From Impatiens glandulifera (Eukaryota > Streptophyta > Magnoliopsida > Ericales > Balsaminaceae): a stretch of DNA of 64,000 nucleotides. The stretch covers positions 41,462,338 to 41,526,337 of the forward strand of contig NC_061867.1 of NCBI RefSeq assembly GCF_907164915.1, read 5' to 3'. Below are positions 1-10,667 of this stretch, one piece after another (position 1 is the stretch's first letter; every line of letters starts with the position of its first letter). A program made the translations under genes and the position numbers. The notes under the pieces were generated by a model. That model was not told where the DNA came from. It saw nothing but the letters and a program-made list of their open reading frames with translations, and ran no database searches.

Positions 1-1608
1 ATATTAGGAAAGAAAGACCAAATCGTTTTAAGAAAAGAGAAAAGCCAACAGTACACAGAGCCGCTCAACCTACATTACCTACAAGACTGGAATCTCCTAA
101 AAAAAGAGGAGTACGATACTATTGTGAGCTGGTATGTTGAAACTTTGAGAGAGATCTCTAAATGCCCCAAAACCAGAGTCTACTTCATCAAGAACAATTC
201 TAATTGGAATGTAGACCAGGTCTGGAAGAAAGCTGGAGAACAAAGTAAAACTCAAGGGAAGGATCAGAAAACAGGACAAAACTAGAGTAACGAGCAGAAT
301 GAACAACAGAAACAGAATGCAGGGCAGAAGAACAAAGGGGAAACAAAAGCTGACAATCCAGTTCAAGAGAGGGGAAAAATTTTCCTTGGAACATTTAAGC
401 CAAAAGTTGAAATTATCGGTTCCCCGTTTGAATTCAAACTACCCCAAGAAGTTGAGGAAAACTGCGTAAAGTCATGGAAAAATGTCATAGTGGGCAACTT
501 CATCGGAAGAAACAAGGTGTCATTTCTAGTAACAAAAAAAACCCTAATGGAACAATTAGGAGAAAATGGTCTAGAAAAGGTAACATCAAACATTCATGAC
601 TTGTACTTTCTCAAATTAAAAGAAGGATCAGATCTCGAAAGTATTCTGATCAACGGGCACACATTTGTTGGGAAAAACTACATGAAACTCGAAAAATGGA
701 CAGAAGGTATGAACCTCTTCAGCAAGCCCAAATAAACTGTGCAAATCTGGTTCCAATTGCGCAACATCCCTCCCCACATGTATAACCCTGAAGCATTAAG
801 TCACTTTGCGAGCCTATTGGGGAGTCCACTCTACATGGACCCAACTACAGAAAAAGGTGAGCATATGACTTATGCTAGGATGTGCATTGAGATACACCCG
901 AGATTAAATCTTCCATACCAGATGACGATAACAGACAGAAAAGGTGAACCCACAATTATGAGAATCTCGTATGAGTGGAGGCCGAATAAATGCTTTGACT
1001 GTAATACATTTGAACATGTCTGTTACAAGTGCCCGAAAATAATTGAAGAAGAAAGGAAGAAGAAGATCGAGAAAGAGACAAAGACAGAGACATAAAAGAA
1101 ATAGAAAGAAGAACAAGAAAGGTTGGAAAAGGAAAAGATTAAGAATGAAAGGCAGAAAAAGGTTACTAAAGAATCAGTATTGAGTAAATAGAAGGATCAA
1201 GATAAGGAAGGAAATTCAGAACAAGGTTTTGAAGAACAGGGAAAGGAAGATAGAGTGGTAAGAGATTCAGAATCAAAGGCTGAGAATGAAGAGGTAACAA
1301 AGAAACTTGAACTGGAAGCAAGAATCAATACCGAAGAGGTTGTGGAAAGAGAAAGCGTGGAAGAAAGCAAGAAAGGGGAAGTGGGTAAAGGAAATGGGAA
1401 AGATAAAGAAGAGACAACTGAATTGGTTGAAACTGTACAATCTCCAATTCAAAATAAAGTTGACCAAAGAAATGCAAAAATACCAAAACAGCAAGGTAAG
1501 CAAATTAAGGAAAATACAATTCCTTATAGCCCTACTATATGGGAAAAACAGAAAGGAAGAAAAAGTAAAGGAAGGGGGAGTAAAGCTGTAACATCTTCTT
1601 TTCATTAA
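1..1608 (+). pseudogene. LINE copy A ORF1 (DUF4283-like / zinc knuckle), five in-frame stops
   Basis: ORF1 of plant L1 elements encodes an RNA-binding chaperone-like protein. One reading frame can be followed to 1608 with stops at 283, 733, 1093, 1102 and 1189 but no frameshift. The core (about 340-1060) aligns throughout with copies B, C and D, for example IFLGTFKPKVEI, FEFKLPQEVEE, IHDLYFLKLKEG, QIWFQLRNIP and SHFASLLGSPLYMDP. A CCHC knuckle (C-x2-C-x4-H-x4-C) is intact at about 990-1032. The C-terminal third is Glu/Lys-rich and low in complexity. Its stop (TAA, 1606-1608) overlaps the ORF2 ATG by one base. Family assignment is firm; the protein is not functional here. Confidence 0.9.
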
Positions 1609-4170
1609 TGAATTTAATGACATGGAATATTAGAGGGTTAAATGACCCTATAAAAAGAAGAGAGGTTGGAAGAATAGCAGAAATGAATGAAATCACAGTA
1701 TTTGGAATTATTGAAACAAAAGTTAGACAAAGTCAAATAGAGATTGTTGCCCAGGGTTGTTTCAAAGAAGAATGAGAATTTATTCATAACTCTGATGGGA
1801 TAAAAGTAGAATCTGGGTAGGATGAGATAAAAGAAGGGTTGAAATCAAGAAATTTTTTGAATGCAAGCAAGTTATTTTGACAGAGGTTATCAATCTGGTG
1901 ACAAGGGTAAAAATATTCTTTGCGGTAGTCTATGCAAGCAACTCTAGGACAGAGAGGAAGACACTTTGGAATGATTTGAGAAGAAACATTACGGACGACG
2001 AACCGTGGGTTATTATGGGAGATTTTAACGTTACAAGATTCAGAAATGAAAGAGAGCCTGAGACAGACATAACACAAGACATGCAGGATTTCAATGAATG
2101 CATTCGAGACATAAACTGCATTAAACCGTCTTCCTCAGGTAATCTATTTTCATGGTCAACTACAAGAGGGGCGGACAACATGAGAAAGAGCAGAATTGAT
2201 AGAGGCCTAGTGAATGAAAAATGGGTGGAGTTTTACCCAAGAAGCCAAATCCAGGTTTTGCAACCAGGTATCTCTGATCACTGTCCTTTGAAATTCTTGT
2301 GGGAGAAGGAGAAAAAACTGAAAAGACCTTTTAAGTTCTTCAACTTCTGGATGAAAGATGAAGAATTTAATGGAATTCCTTAATGAAACTTGGAACATCA
2401 GAATTAATGGAACAAAGATGTTCAGAGTTTGTGAGAAACTAAGATTACTGAAAGGGAAGCTAAATAAGTTAGACCGAAAAAATATAGTGGGATTTCTAAA
2501 AGAGTAGAGAATCCAGAACAAAACTTGAGGAAATACAAAGCAAGGCACTAAGAGCCCCAAATCTACCTTATAATAGAGAAGAGGAAAAAGAGGCTCTTAC
2601 GCGATTCAGAGACCTCTGTTCTAAAGAGGAAAGTTTTGCTAAGCAAAAATTTAGAGAAAATTGGCTTTCATTAGGAGACAAAAATACTTCATTCTTCTAT
2701 AAAAAATGTCCATCAAGGAATTTCAGAAATCAGGTCCTAAGGCTCACAAACTCAAATGGAGATGTTTTACAGGGACATAATGCAGTTCATGAAGAAGCAA
2801 TAAGTTTCTACAAAGAGCTGATTGGAACATAAATGAGCACAATAATAGAGGACAGTCAAAGATTGTTTCAACAAATTGTGCAAAGAAAAATCAATGAAGA
2901 AAGTGGTAACCAATTGATTACAAGAGTTAGTATGGAAGAAGTCAAAAAAGCTGTTTTTTCAATGAAAGGGGATAAAAGCTCAAGGCCAGATGGTTTCAAC
3001 GCGAACTTCTTCAAAGAAAACTGGGAAATAGTCGGTAAAGATGTAAGCGAAGGGGTTTTAGAATTCTTCCAAAACAGGAAAATGTTGAAGCAATGAAACG
3101 TCACAGTGTTGAATTTGATTCCTAAGAATTCAATTCCAGAAAAAATTCAGGACTTTCGTCCTATTTCATGGTGCAATGTTATTTACAAAATTATTTCAAA
3201 AATTATTTCGCAACATTTGAAAACAGTTATTGATAAACTTGTAGGATTAGGGCAACCATCATTTATTCCTAAACGCTCTATTTCCCATAACATCCTACTC
3301 ATGCAGAGCTTATTGAATGAATATGGCAAGAAAAACATATCGCCACGTGTGGCTTTCAAAATTGACATTAAAAAAGCTTTTGACTCGATCAGATGGGGAT
3401 CAATCCACGAATTCCTCATTGCTGCAGGTTTTCCAATTATTTTCATTGATTGGATTATGCAATGTGTGTCCACTCCTCATTTTGTTGTGAGCGTGAATGG
3501 TATTCATGGAGGCTTTTTCAAGGGTGAAAGGGGAGTAAGGTAAGGAGACCCTATATCTCCTTACCTATTCGTCTTAATAATGGAAATTTCTTGACTACAT
3601 TTTAAAAATGCTTTTGAGAAGTCATCATTTCAAATTTCACCCGTACTGCAAAGAAGAAGCAATAACCCATATATGTTTTGCAGATGATCTATTTTTTTTG
3701 GCTTATGCGGATGTTGAATCTGTTAGTATAATCAAAGAAGCTCTAACAATCTTTTCGAGTATTACAGGTCTATACATCAATGAGGACAAAAGTTAGGCTT
3801 TCTATAGAGGGGTTAATGAAGAAAGGAAAGAAAACATATTCAATATTAAGGGAATCAAGGAAGGTGAACTACCAGTGAAATACCTTGGAGTACCCTTATC
3901 ATCAAAACAACTCTGATACAATCACTTCAGACAACTGGTAGAAAAGGTTAGAAATTCTGTCTTGGGTTGGGCTACGAAAAAACTGTCTTATGCAGGTAGA
4001 ATCGAGCTCGTTAAAAGAGTCATCCGTGGAATTATTGGCTACTAGGCACAACAGATAGTCATCCCAAAGAAAGTAATAGCTGAACTCGATAGAATTATGA
4101 GAGACTACATCTGGGGAACACAAGGTAGGGGAGGAAAAAAAGTCAAATGAGAGGATGTTTGCATCATCTT
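1608..4170 (+). pseudogene. LINE copy A ORF2: AP-type endonuclease and reverse transcriptase, broken
   Basis: The start reads MNLMTWNIRGLND, the standard beginning of a plant LINE ORF2 endonuclease/exonuclease/phosphatase domain. The endonuclease continues in another frame at 1877-2383 with the catalytic signatures MGDFN and SDHCP. The RT follows: a thumb-proximal segment at 2833-3096 (SMKGDKSSRPDGFNANF), FRPISWCNVIYKIISK and the FKIDIKKAFDSI block at 3106-3543, a GDPISPYLF block preceded by a stop where Gln is expected (3541), and the active-site block ICFADDLFFL at about 3670-3700. PVKYLGVPL and LSYAGRIELVKRVI follow. At least four frameshifts and many stops are present. The C-terminal zf-RVT region is missing. 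Confidence 0.92.
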
Positions 4171-4187
4171 CAAATCCCTCCTTGTAA

Positions 4188-4516
4188 AAGACTCCTCCTA
4201 CATTTACTATACGAAAGTCTTTGAGATGATGGTGGCCATCACAAGAGGTGTAGCCATCAACTATACGAAGGTCCTCTTCGGTAACCTAGTCAGAATGCTC
4301 TGTGCTCGGAAGAAGATCTTCGGTTTTGATGCTCCTCTTGGCGCATTTCTTTGTTGTCTTCTCAATGAATCTGGTCACGGGTATCATTCGTCTTCCAAAA
4401 CCCTGAACAGCCAGAAGGTTATTGATTATGTTCTTAGGGTGAAAATGCTTAAATTAAAGAAAATGAACAGAGGTGTCTACAACTCCGCTCTAACCGCAGT
4501 CTTAAAGATTTCTTAG
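4188..4516 (+). pseudogene. Accessory ORF fragment of the copia-type element
   Basis: An open stretch reads from about 4188 to the TAG at 4516. Its pattern (FEMMVAITRGVAINYTKVLF, then GFDAPLGAFLCCLLNESG, then SQKVIDYVLRVKM) resembles the C-terminal part of the 'putative plant transposon protein' that many Sirevirus-like copia elements carry before the 3' LTR. That match is from memory of the family pattern, not a search. The N-terminus is missing and the junction with LINE sequence lies just upstream. The function of this protein family is unknown. Confidence 0.45.
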
Positions 4517-5028
4517 GTTGTAAATTCTTCTTTCCAGATGATGTTAAAATGGGGGAAGAGAGAAAGGAGGATAGAAATTTTTTTTTAAGTTGTCTTGTGT
4601 CATTCTGAACTTATTTCATTTTGTTGTTTTTGGAAAGATGTTTTGTATTCCTCTTGAAAAACACTCCTGATCATGCTTTTATCTGATAATGGTATTATTG
4701 ATTATGAACTTGGTTTCTGAATATTGGCGTTTGGGAAGTGTTTATGTAAGTTTGATGAACAAGTTTAACTCTTTATTTTATATTATGGGTGTTTAATTTG
4801 TTATCTATGTAGAGTTTTAACATCATCATCAAAAATGGGGAAATTGTTGGGTCAAATTATTTTGACTAAGTGTCAAAGTAGTTTGACAATTGGAATTTTG
4901 ATGATGAATGTATATAAAACTCAATCTATGCCGTCTAATCGATTTTGGTGCAGGTGTATCAAAAACAGGTTATATTAGACTAAGTCTTAATGAGGTTCAT
5001 TAGACTGATTGAGCATTAGATGCATTGA

Positions 5029-5608
5029 GTTAGACGTGCAGTATAATAGACGTAGTTAGACGTGCAGTCTAACGAATACATAGTTAGACGTGCAGTCTAA
5101 CAGACGTAGTTAGACATGCAGTCTAACGGATACGTAGTTAGACGTGCATCTAACGGATACGTAGTTAGACGTTTAGTCTAACAGACGTTGTTAGACGTGT
5201 AGTCTAATAGACGTAGTTAGACGTGCAGTCTAACGGATACGTAGTTAGACGTGCAGTCTAACGGATACGTAGTTAGACGTGTAGTCTAACAGACGTAGTT
5301 AGACGTGTAGTCTAATAGACGTAGTTAGACGTGCAGTCTAACAGACGTAGTTATACGTGTAGTCTAACAGACGTAGTTAGACATGTAGTCTAACGGATAC
5401 ATAGTTAGACGTACAGTCTAACGGATACATAGTTAGACGTACAGTCTAACAGATGAAAGTTAGACGTGCAGTCTAACAGACGTAGTTAGACGTGCAGTCT
5501 AACATATGAGAGTTAGACATACAATCTAACTCCTTCAGATTAGTCTAAAGGGATGTATAGTTAGACGTGCAGTTTAACTAATGAAAGTTAGACGTGCAGT
5601 CTAACTCC
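5029..5608. repeat. Hairpin-bearing minisatellite in the copia LTR, about 21 units
   Basis: Units of 26 or 28 bp repeat in tandem. The core is TTAGACGTGCAGTCTAA, in which TTAGAC and GTCTAA are inverted arms around a 5-base loop, so every unit can form a small hairpin. Unit spacers alternate between CAGACGTAG and CGGATACGTAG. Degenerate TTAGAC/GTCTAA pairs continue on both flanks (about 4967-5030 and 5610-5735). The array lies inside the LTR that starts at 4845. Confidence 0.92.
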
Positions 5609-5786
5609 TTCAGATTAGTCTGAAATGATGTGTTATTAGACATGTCGTCTAATCTCATTAGACCAGGTGTTCAAATGGATCCTGCTATTAGATGGGGGCG
5701 TCTAATTTCATTAGACGAGGTCGTCTAAGTGAAATACGTCTAATGCTATGCTTGCCGATCCTATCACAATGTACAACAACACATCG

Positions 5787-6462
5787 AACTTTAGCGTGGA
5801 AACCCACTACAATAAAAGAAAAACTACGGGACCCTTAGGCCGCTTAAATCATCCACTATATCACATATAATGGTTGCACAATATTTTTGTAATTTAAGAT
5901 TTACAATCTAACAAATTACCGTAACCTTCAAAAACAATACCATCATTAAAGATGGTACATACATATAAAATTTATCTTCACCAATGGTGGAAATATATAA
6001 ACTTAAGTATATGGGGAGAGAAGATAAAGTAGTTGAAGAAAAATGTTTTTTTTCTAACACTTGTCCTCGCCTTGATTCATCTTTCTCTTTGTCTTGTTCT
6101 TGTCCTTGGAATTTACAATCTAATAGATTACCTAATCTTCAAAAAGAACATCATCTTGAAAGATAGACTATACATATATAATGTATCTTCACTAATTGTG
6201 GAAATATATAAACCTAGGTATCTAAGGAATGAAGAGAAAGTAGTTGAAGAAAAAGAGATTTTCTTCCTAACACCTACCTTCGTCTTGGTTCGTCTCCTTC
6301 TCACTATCTTCTTCCTTTTCAAAATTAGATATCTATAAAAAATCGAGGACAACCAAAATGAACTTTCATCGCCCACTTCTTCAAAATAAGATACTAATCG
6401 AAAGTCGAGAAGACCCAAGACGAACTTTCCTCGTCTAGTTCTTTAAAATTAGAGTTCTATAG
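5787..6462 (+). repeat. Dispersed 0.7-kb repeat, copy 1
   Basis: This block matches 7107-7795 in the same orientation over nearly its whole length, starting near CAAACTTTAGC/CGAACTTTAGC and sharing ACTACGGGACCCTTA and TCGAAAGTCGAGAAGACC. Inside it a unit of about 200 bp containing GTAGTTGAAGAAAAA and TTTCTAACACCTACCTTCG occurs twice. No protein is recognisable; the short ORFs across it are low-complexity shadows. It may be an LTR or a non-autonomous element. Confidence 0.75.
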
Positions 6463-7106
6463 AAACTAAAGAACGCAGACACAAGATTTATAGTGGTTCG
6501 GCCAAAACAGGCCTACAACCACTTTCAAAACACAAGAAACTCTTAACCTTATTATCAAGAATGTTACATGAGTATTACAATGATTCTCTCACAATTAAAG
6601 CTCACACACAACTCACAAGGAATCGATGCTCTCAAGACAAAGATTTGTCATTCTAAAGTGTCTAATTATACCTCTAAATAAGCCCCAAGTAAATCAATAT
6701 CAATATCATGTTCAAAACTGTCATAGAGCTTCCAAAATATTCTACCATATTTTCCTAATTGTATTTCTATAACAAAAGTTTTAATTTTTTTGTGTTAATA
6801 TTATTTCCTAATATAAAGATGATACACAAAGAGATATAGTTTTCTTTTGTTGAATATACTATTTCATTGTACAAAAATTGTGTACCATAAACAAACCATA
6901 ATTGCAATATTATAAATCCATTCTGAACACTCCACCTTGATTTAAAAGATATATCCCTCTTGTCTTCCATTATTTGCTTTGTTAACAAAAAAAAAAGTCT
7001 CCATAGCTCATATATCTAGGAATTATCAGCATATAAATAATATTATCATCTTCTTGATAACATCTTGTCCTTGATCGACTATGCTTCTCTCGATTTACTA
7101 CCAGTC
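6463..7106. other. Spacer between the two 0.7-kb repeats, no gene seen
   Basis: AT-rich sequence with the phrase ATTTATAGTGGTTCGGCC near 6490, which is reminiscent of dispersed plant repeats, and no credible ORF, RNA gene or splice structure. Confidence 0.5.
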
Positions 7107-7795
7107 TACCACACATCAAACTTTAGCATGGAAAACCCATACGATAAAAGTAAAACTACGGGACCCTTAAACCTCTTAAATCATCCACTATATTACATAT
7201 AATGGTTACACAATAATTTTGTAAATTAAGATTTACAATCTAATGGATTAAATAAACTTTCAAAAACAATATCTTCATTAAATATGATACATACATATAA
7301 AATATATCTTCACCAATGGTGGAAATATTTAAACTTAAGTATCTGATGAGAGAAGATAAAGTAGTTGAAGAAAAATGTTTTTTTCTAACACTTTCCTTCG
7401 TCTTGATTCTTCTCCCTCTCTTTGTCTAGTTCTTGTCCTTATAATTTACAGTCTGATAGATTACTTAATCTTCAATAAGAACATAATCCTGAAAGATGGC
7501 ATACACATATATAATGTATCTTCACTAATTGTGAAAATACCTAAACCTAGGTATCTAAGGAATGAAGAGAAAGTAGTTGAAGAAAAACATATTTTCTTTC
7601 TAACACCTACCTTCGTCTTGATTCGTCTCATTCTCTCTGTCTTTTTCCTCTTCAAAATTAGATATCTATAAAAAATCGAGGATAACTATAATTAACTTTC
7701 ATCGCCTACTTCTTCAAAATAAGATATTAATCGAAAGTCGAGAAGACCCAAGACGAACTTCCCGCATCTACTTCTTCAAAATTAGAGTTCTATAA
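7107..7795 (+). repeat. Dispersed 0.7-kb repeat, copy 2
   Basis: Partner of 5787-6462, with the same internal duplication of about 200 bp. Its 3' part shows additional short tandem units ending TCTATAAAAAATC (about 7665 and 7790). The two copies differ by scattered substitutions and small indels, so the duplication is not recent. Confidence 0.75.
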
Positions 7796-10245
7796 AAAAT
7801 CAAGGACACCTAAGACACACATCCATCACCTACTTACTCAAAATAGTTTTTAGGAACACTCTACACTCAAGTTTGAAATTTTCAGAGCTACGAGACTCCC
7901 GATATGACACCGCAAAAATGAGTTTTTTTCCAAATGTAATTCGAAGATTATAAAAATTTCATGAAGGTCAAAAATAATTTTATGGACCCGTTGTAGAAAT
8001 TTTGCAATTTTTCGAGAAGTAGAACTAAAGATACGAGCGTTTAAATTAAGATATTTTTCAAACGGACCCTAAAAATTATAAAAAATATTATTCTAGTAGA
8101 AAATAATTTTCTTGACCATCAATGAAGTTTTAGAATTTTTCTAAAATGATTTAGAGGATACAATTTATGAAACAAGGTTGTTTGGTTTGAAAATGAACCA
8201 AACAAGCCCTAAGGATTCTCAAAAATGGAAATTGAAACTCTATAGCCGAAATTGGACATGTCTATATTCTGAGGGTCGAATTGGATGTGAAATATAGTCC
8301 AAGGGTCGAATTATTTCGAAATTATTAAAAATAACCCGAAATTGAAAGTTTATGATTGAAAATGCATAAGGCAGAAAGTCTTGGGGATTATATAATTTAG
8401 AATTAATAAATTAATCCGCAATTAAAGTTATTATGAAATTTTAAAACAACAGAAACATAGAGGGCCGACTCCTTCGCCATTTCCCGACGTTGCACAAAGA
8501 TTCGCTCAAGGACATGAAGTCGCTTGATCAGAATTAGCTCGTCTTCGTCGTCGTGTTGCTTCTGTCCAGGTGCAGTTGGAATCCTCCTTTGAAGAACATA
8601 GACAAATTCTATTTTTGAATCAGAAGTCTGACTCTTCGATTGAGCTTCGTCTAGTCTATCCATTGCCTCAAAAGATTTGAGCTCGTCACTATGGAGGCTC
8701 ACCTAACTACTAGAAACCTTCAAGAGACATTTTGGTTCAATGGAATGGAGTGTAGAGCAATCAAAGAAGAATTCCCCTACATATCTAGAAATCGAATGGC
8801 AGTTATCATCTATAGTTGGTTGTTCGTCGAGGTGTTCACTCCATAGTCTTCGACAACATCTTCCTTGGGTCCTAGAGCTTCAATTAGGACTTCACTATGA
8901 CGAGGAAACTTATTGTAACTCGTCCAAAGACCTGGCCGATGATTCTTTCTCTAATGACCCAATTATGATGTTTTTGTTGAACTTAACATTTTAGATTCAA
9001 GGCTAGTCAAAGCCTGGCCTCTTCCTAAACTAGACTCAATCTACATAGGACTTTTGCAATTAGGGTAAATCAAATAATTAGCAAGTAATTCAAACAATCA
9101 ACAAATGTATAAATTAATAATTTGTAATTATAATGAATCAACTTAGAACCGACATCGATGTACACAATCGATGCCTCAAATGTATTACAACATGTATAGT
9201 CTATGGAGGCCTACTTGGAGAAGTAGAATTAAAGAAAAAGAGGTTTAATTGGACTCATCGGAGATGTAGATCTTTTACCGGAATCACCTTCAAGGTGTTC
9301 TTCAATTGGTAACCTTAACTCTCGAGTGTAGAATCTCTCTCTAGATCACTTGACAAACTTTGCAAATGATTAATAGTGCCCTTAATTGATGAGGTTATGG
9401 ATTTAAATACTCCTTGAACAAGGGTATTCTTGAAACATTTTAATTTTAGAATTGGTTAAACAGCTCAAATGATGTAGTGTGACTCAAGTTACATATTTTT
9501 AAAGATAAGCCTTATTTGAATTTTTGGTTTCAGCAACCATTGTTCAACCAAAACTTCAAAAGGATGTAACTTTTGACTCAGATTACCATCAAGGTTGATC
9601 CATGATGCATTCGAAATGTATTGATGATGCTGGTTAAATGTTTCGTTTTTCCCAACAAGTTTGAAAAAAATCCGCATGTCCATGCAACTCGTGATGTAGG
9701 CTCGTGGGTCTTGAAATGAACAGTTTGTCGTATAGGTGACCTAGCGTGGGTAGTATTTTGAGCCACGGGTGCTAATTGTTATCAAATGAAAACCAACTCA
9801 ATGATCTTTTCAATGGTAGCTGACTTGTGCAAAATAGCCAAGTGAGTACAAAGATATGACTTTTCAAAGTTACACAAAACTTTAGTTTGCTGTAAGATTG
9901 AAGTTGGTGTACTTGTATCGGGTTGTCGGGCTGAATAAACCACCTTAGCCATCGAATAGAGGATCAGGTTCAGTGCCATTCAATCGGACTATGTCTTAGC
10001 TTTCCAACCATAGGTCGGAATCCAATTTGAGGTCTTATGGCTCAAGTGATAAAATTTTAACCGTAGACATATCCGGTTTAATTGTTGGCAAAATGACAAA
10101 AACTTCATGAAGTAATTCATTAATTTTGCATCATTCCTAAGATGTACAGGTCATTTGCATAATAAGAAAGTAATTTAAAAAGTAAACATTTATCTTAAAG
10201 AAACAAAGATTTATGTTTGTGATAACCTTGAGAGGATGTGAAAAC
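7796..10245. other. Non-coding repeat-derived sequence, no gene recognised
   Basis: About 2.4 kb without a supportable gene. On the plus strand around 8500-8640 a short, interrupted, Leu/Arg/Glu-rich reading (SELARLRRRVASVQVQLESS) looks like a coiled coil from a retroelement ORF, but a stop precedes it and I cannot name the family. Other ORFs (8740-8994, and minus-strand 9489-9979) resemble nothing I know. The texture of 9000-10080 is LTR/UTR-like. Confidence 0.4.
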
Positions 10246-10289
10246 TATAAAATATATCACATAAGAATACCAGAAGCAGGAAAACTCTA

Positions 10290-10520
10290 GAGATTTCACG
10301 GCACAATCAGTACGAACGACACGATCGGCACGATCAGTACGAACGGAAAGAACAACACGATCGACACGGTATCAAAGTTGCGGGTTTTTTTGTTGTGGTC
10401 GCGGTTGCTAGTTGCTCAAAGTCGCTTGAACGTGCGCACATTCGACACGATTGGCACAATCAACACGATCGGCACAATCGACACGATTGGCACAATCGGC
10501 ACGAACGGTACGGTATTGAC
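10290..10520. repeat. Short tandem repeats in the 5' leader of LINE copy B (GGCACGATC type)
   Basis: Repeats of 9-10 bases of the form (G/C)(G/A)CAC(G/A)AT(C/T)G recur here, for example CACGATCGGCACGATCAGTA and GGCACAATCGACACGATTGG. The same repeat style precedes LINE ORF1 in copy D (23150-23320) and in its duplicate (26020-26190). In a LINE 5' UTR such repeats may carry the internal promoter; that is inference. Confidence 0.8.
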
Positions 10521-10667
10521 TCTAATAATTAGGTCGTTCATTCATCTGTAAATCTTGGTTGGAAGGTTATGGTTTCTAGTTTACCATGTTATATAATAGT
10601 TAGGGTTTCTAGTGTACCTTATTCTGTTATTGCTCCGTTTTGTTGTTGTGTTCTATTATTCATCAAC

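Larger units (their letters stand above)
1..4170 (+). mobile_element. L1-type LINE retrotransposon, copy A, decayed
   Basis: This is a non-LTR retrotransposon with the plant L1 order: ORF1 (DUF4283-like region plus zinc knuckle), then ORF2 (endonuclease, reverse transcriptase). The left window edge cuts ORF1; comparison with copy C at 17763-19876 suggests roughly 250 bp or more of its 5' part is missing. The reading switches around 4170, just after the conserved ORF2 stretch GGKKVK-stop-EDVC, to an unrelated LTR-element sequence, so the zf-RVT tail, 3' UTR and poly-A are absent. In-frame stops and frameshifts show it is dead. Three related ORF1 regions lie downstream (copies B, C and D). Confidence 0.93.
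4170..5780 (+). mobile_element. 3' end of a Sirevirus-like Ty1-copia element (accessory ORF, PPT, LTR)
   Basis: The copy A LINE is interrupted near 4170 by a different element. It contains a short ORF (4226-4516), then a polypurine tract of Sirevirus type (CATCATCAAAAATGGGGAAA, ending at 4843), then an LTR beginning TGTTGGGTCAAA at 4845. The CATCATCAAAAA-GGGG-A tract directly before TGTTGG is a known hallmark of Sirevirus copia 3' ends. The LTR end is not resolved; I place it near 5780, where another repeat family begins. No pol region of this element is present in the window. Confidence 0.7.

Noticed and set aside
4170..4516. Continuation of the LINE ORF2 into its zf-RVT domain
   Set aside because: The peptide lacks the Cys/His pattern and tail motif of zf-RVT and leads directly to a copia-type polypurine tract and LTR.
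5029..5608. Possible CRISPR-like array of palindromic repeats
   Set aside because: The spacers are themselves repeated and only 9-11 bases long, the setting is a plant LTR, and there are no cas genes. It is an LTR minisatellite.
5984..7671. Related ORFs of 60-101 codons in the two 0.7-kb repeats
   Set aside because: They are Phe/Leu/Ile-rich readings of a duplicated non-coding unit; the frame is not conserved between the units in a selective manner.
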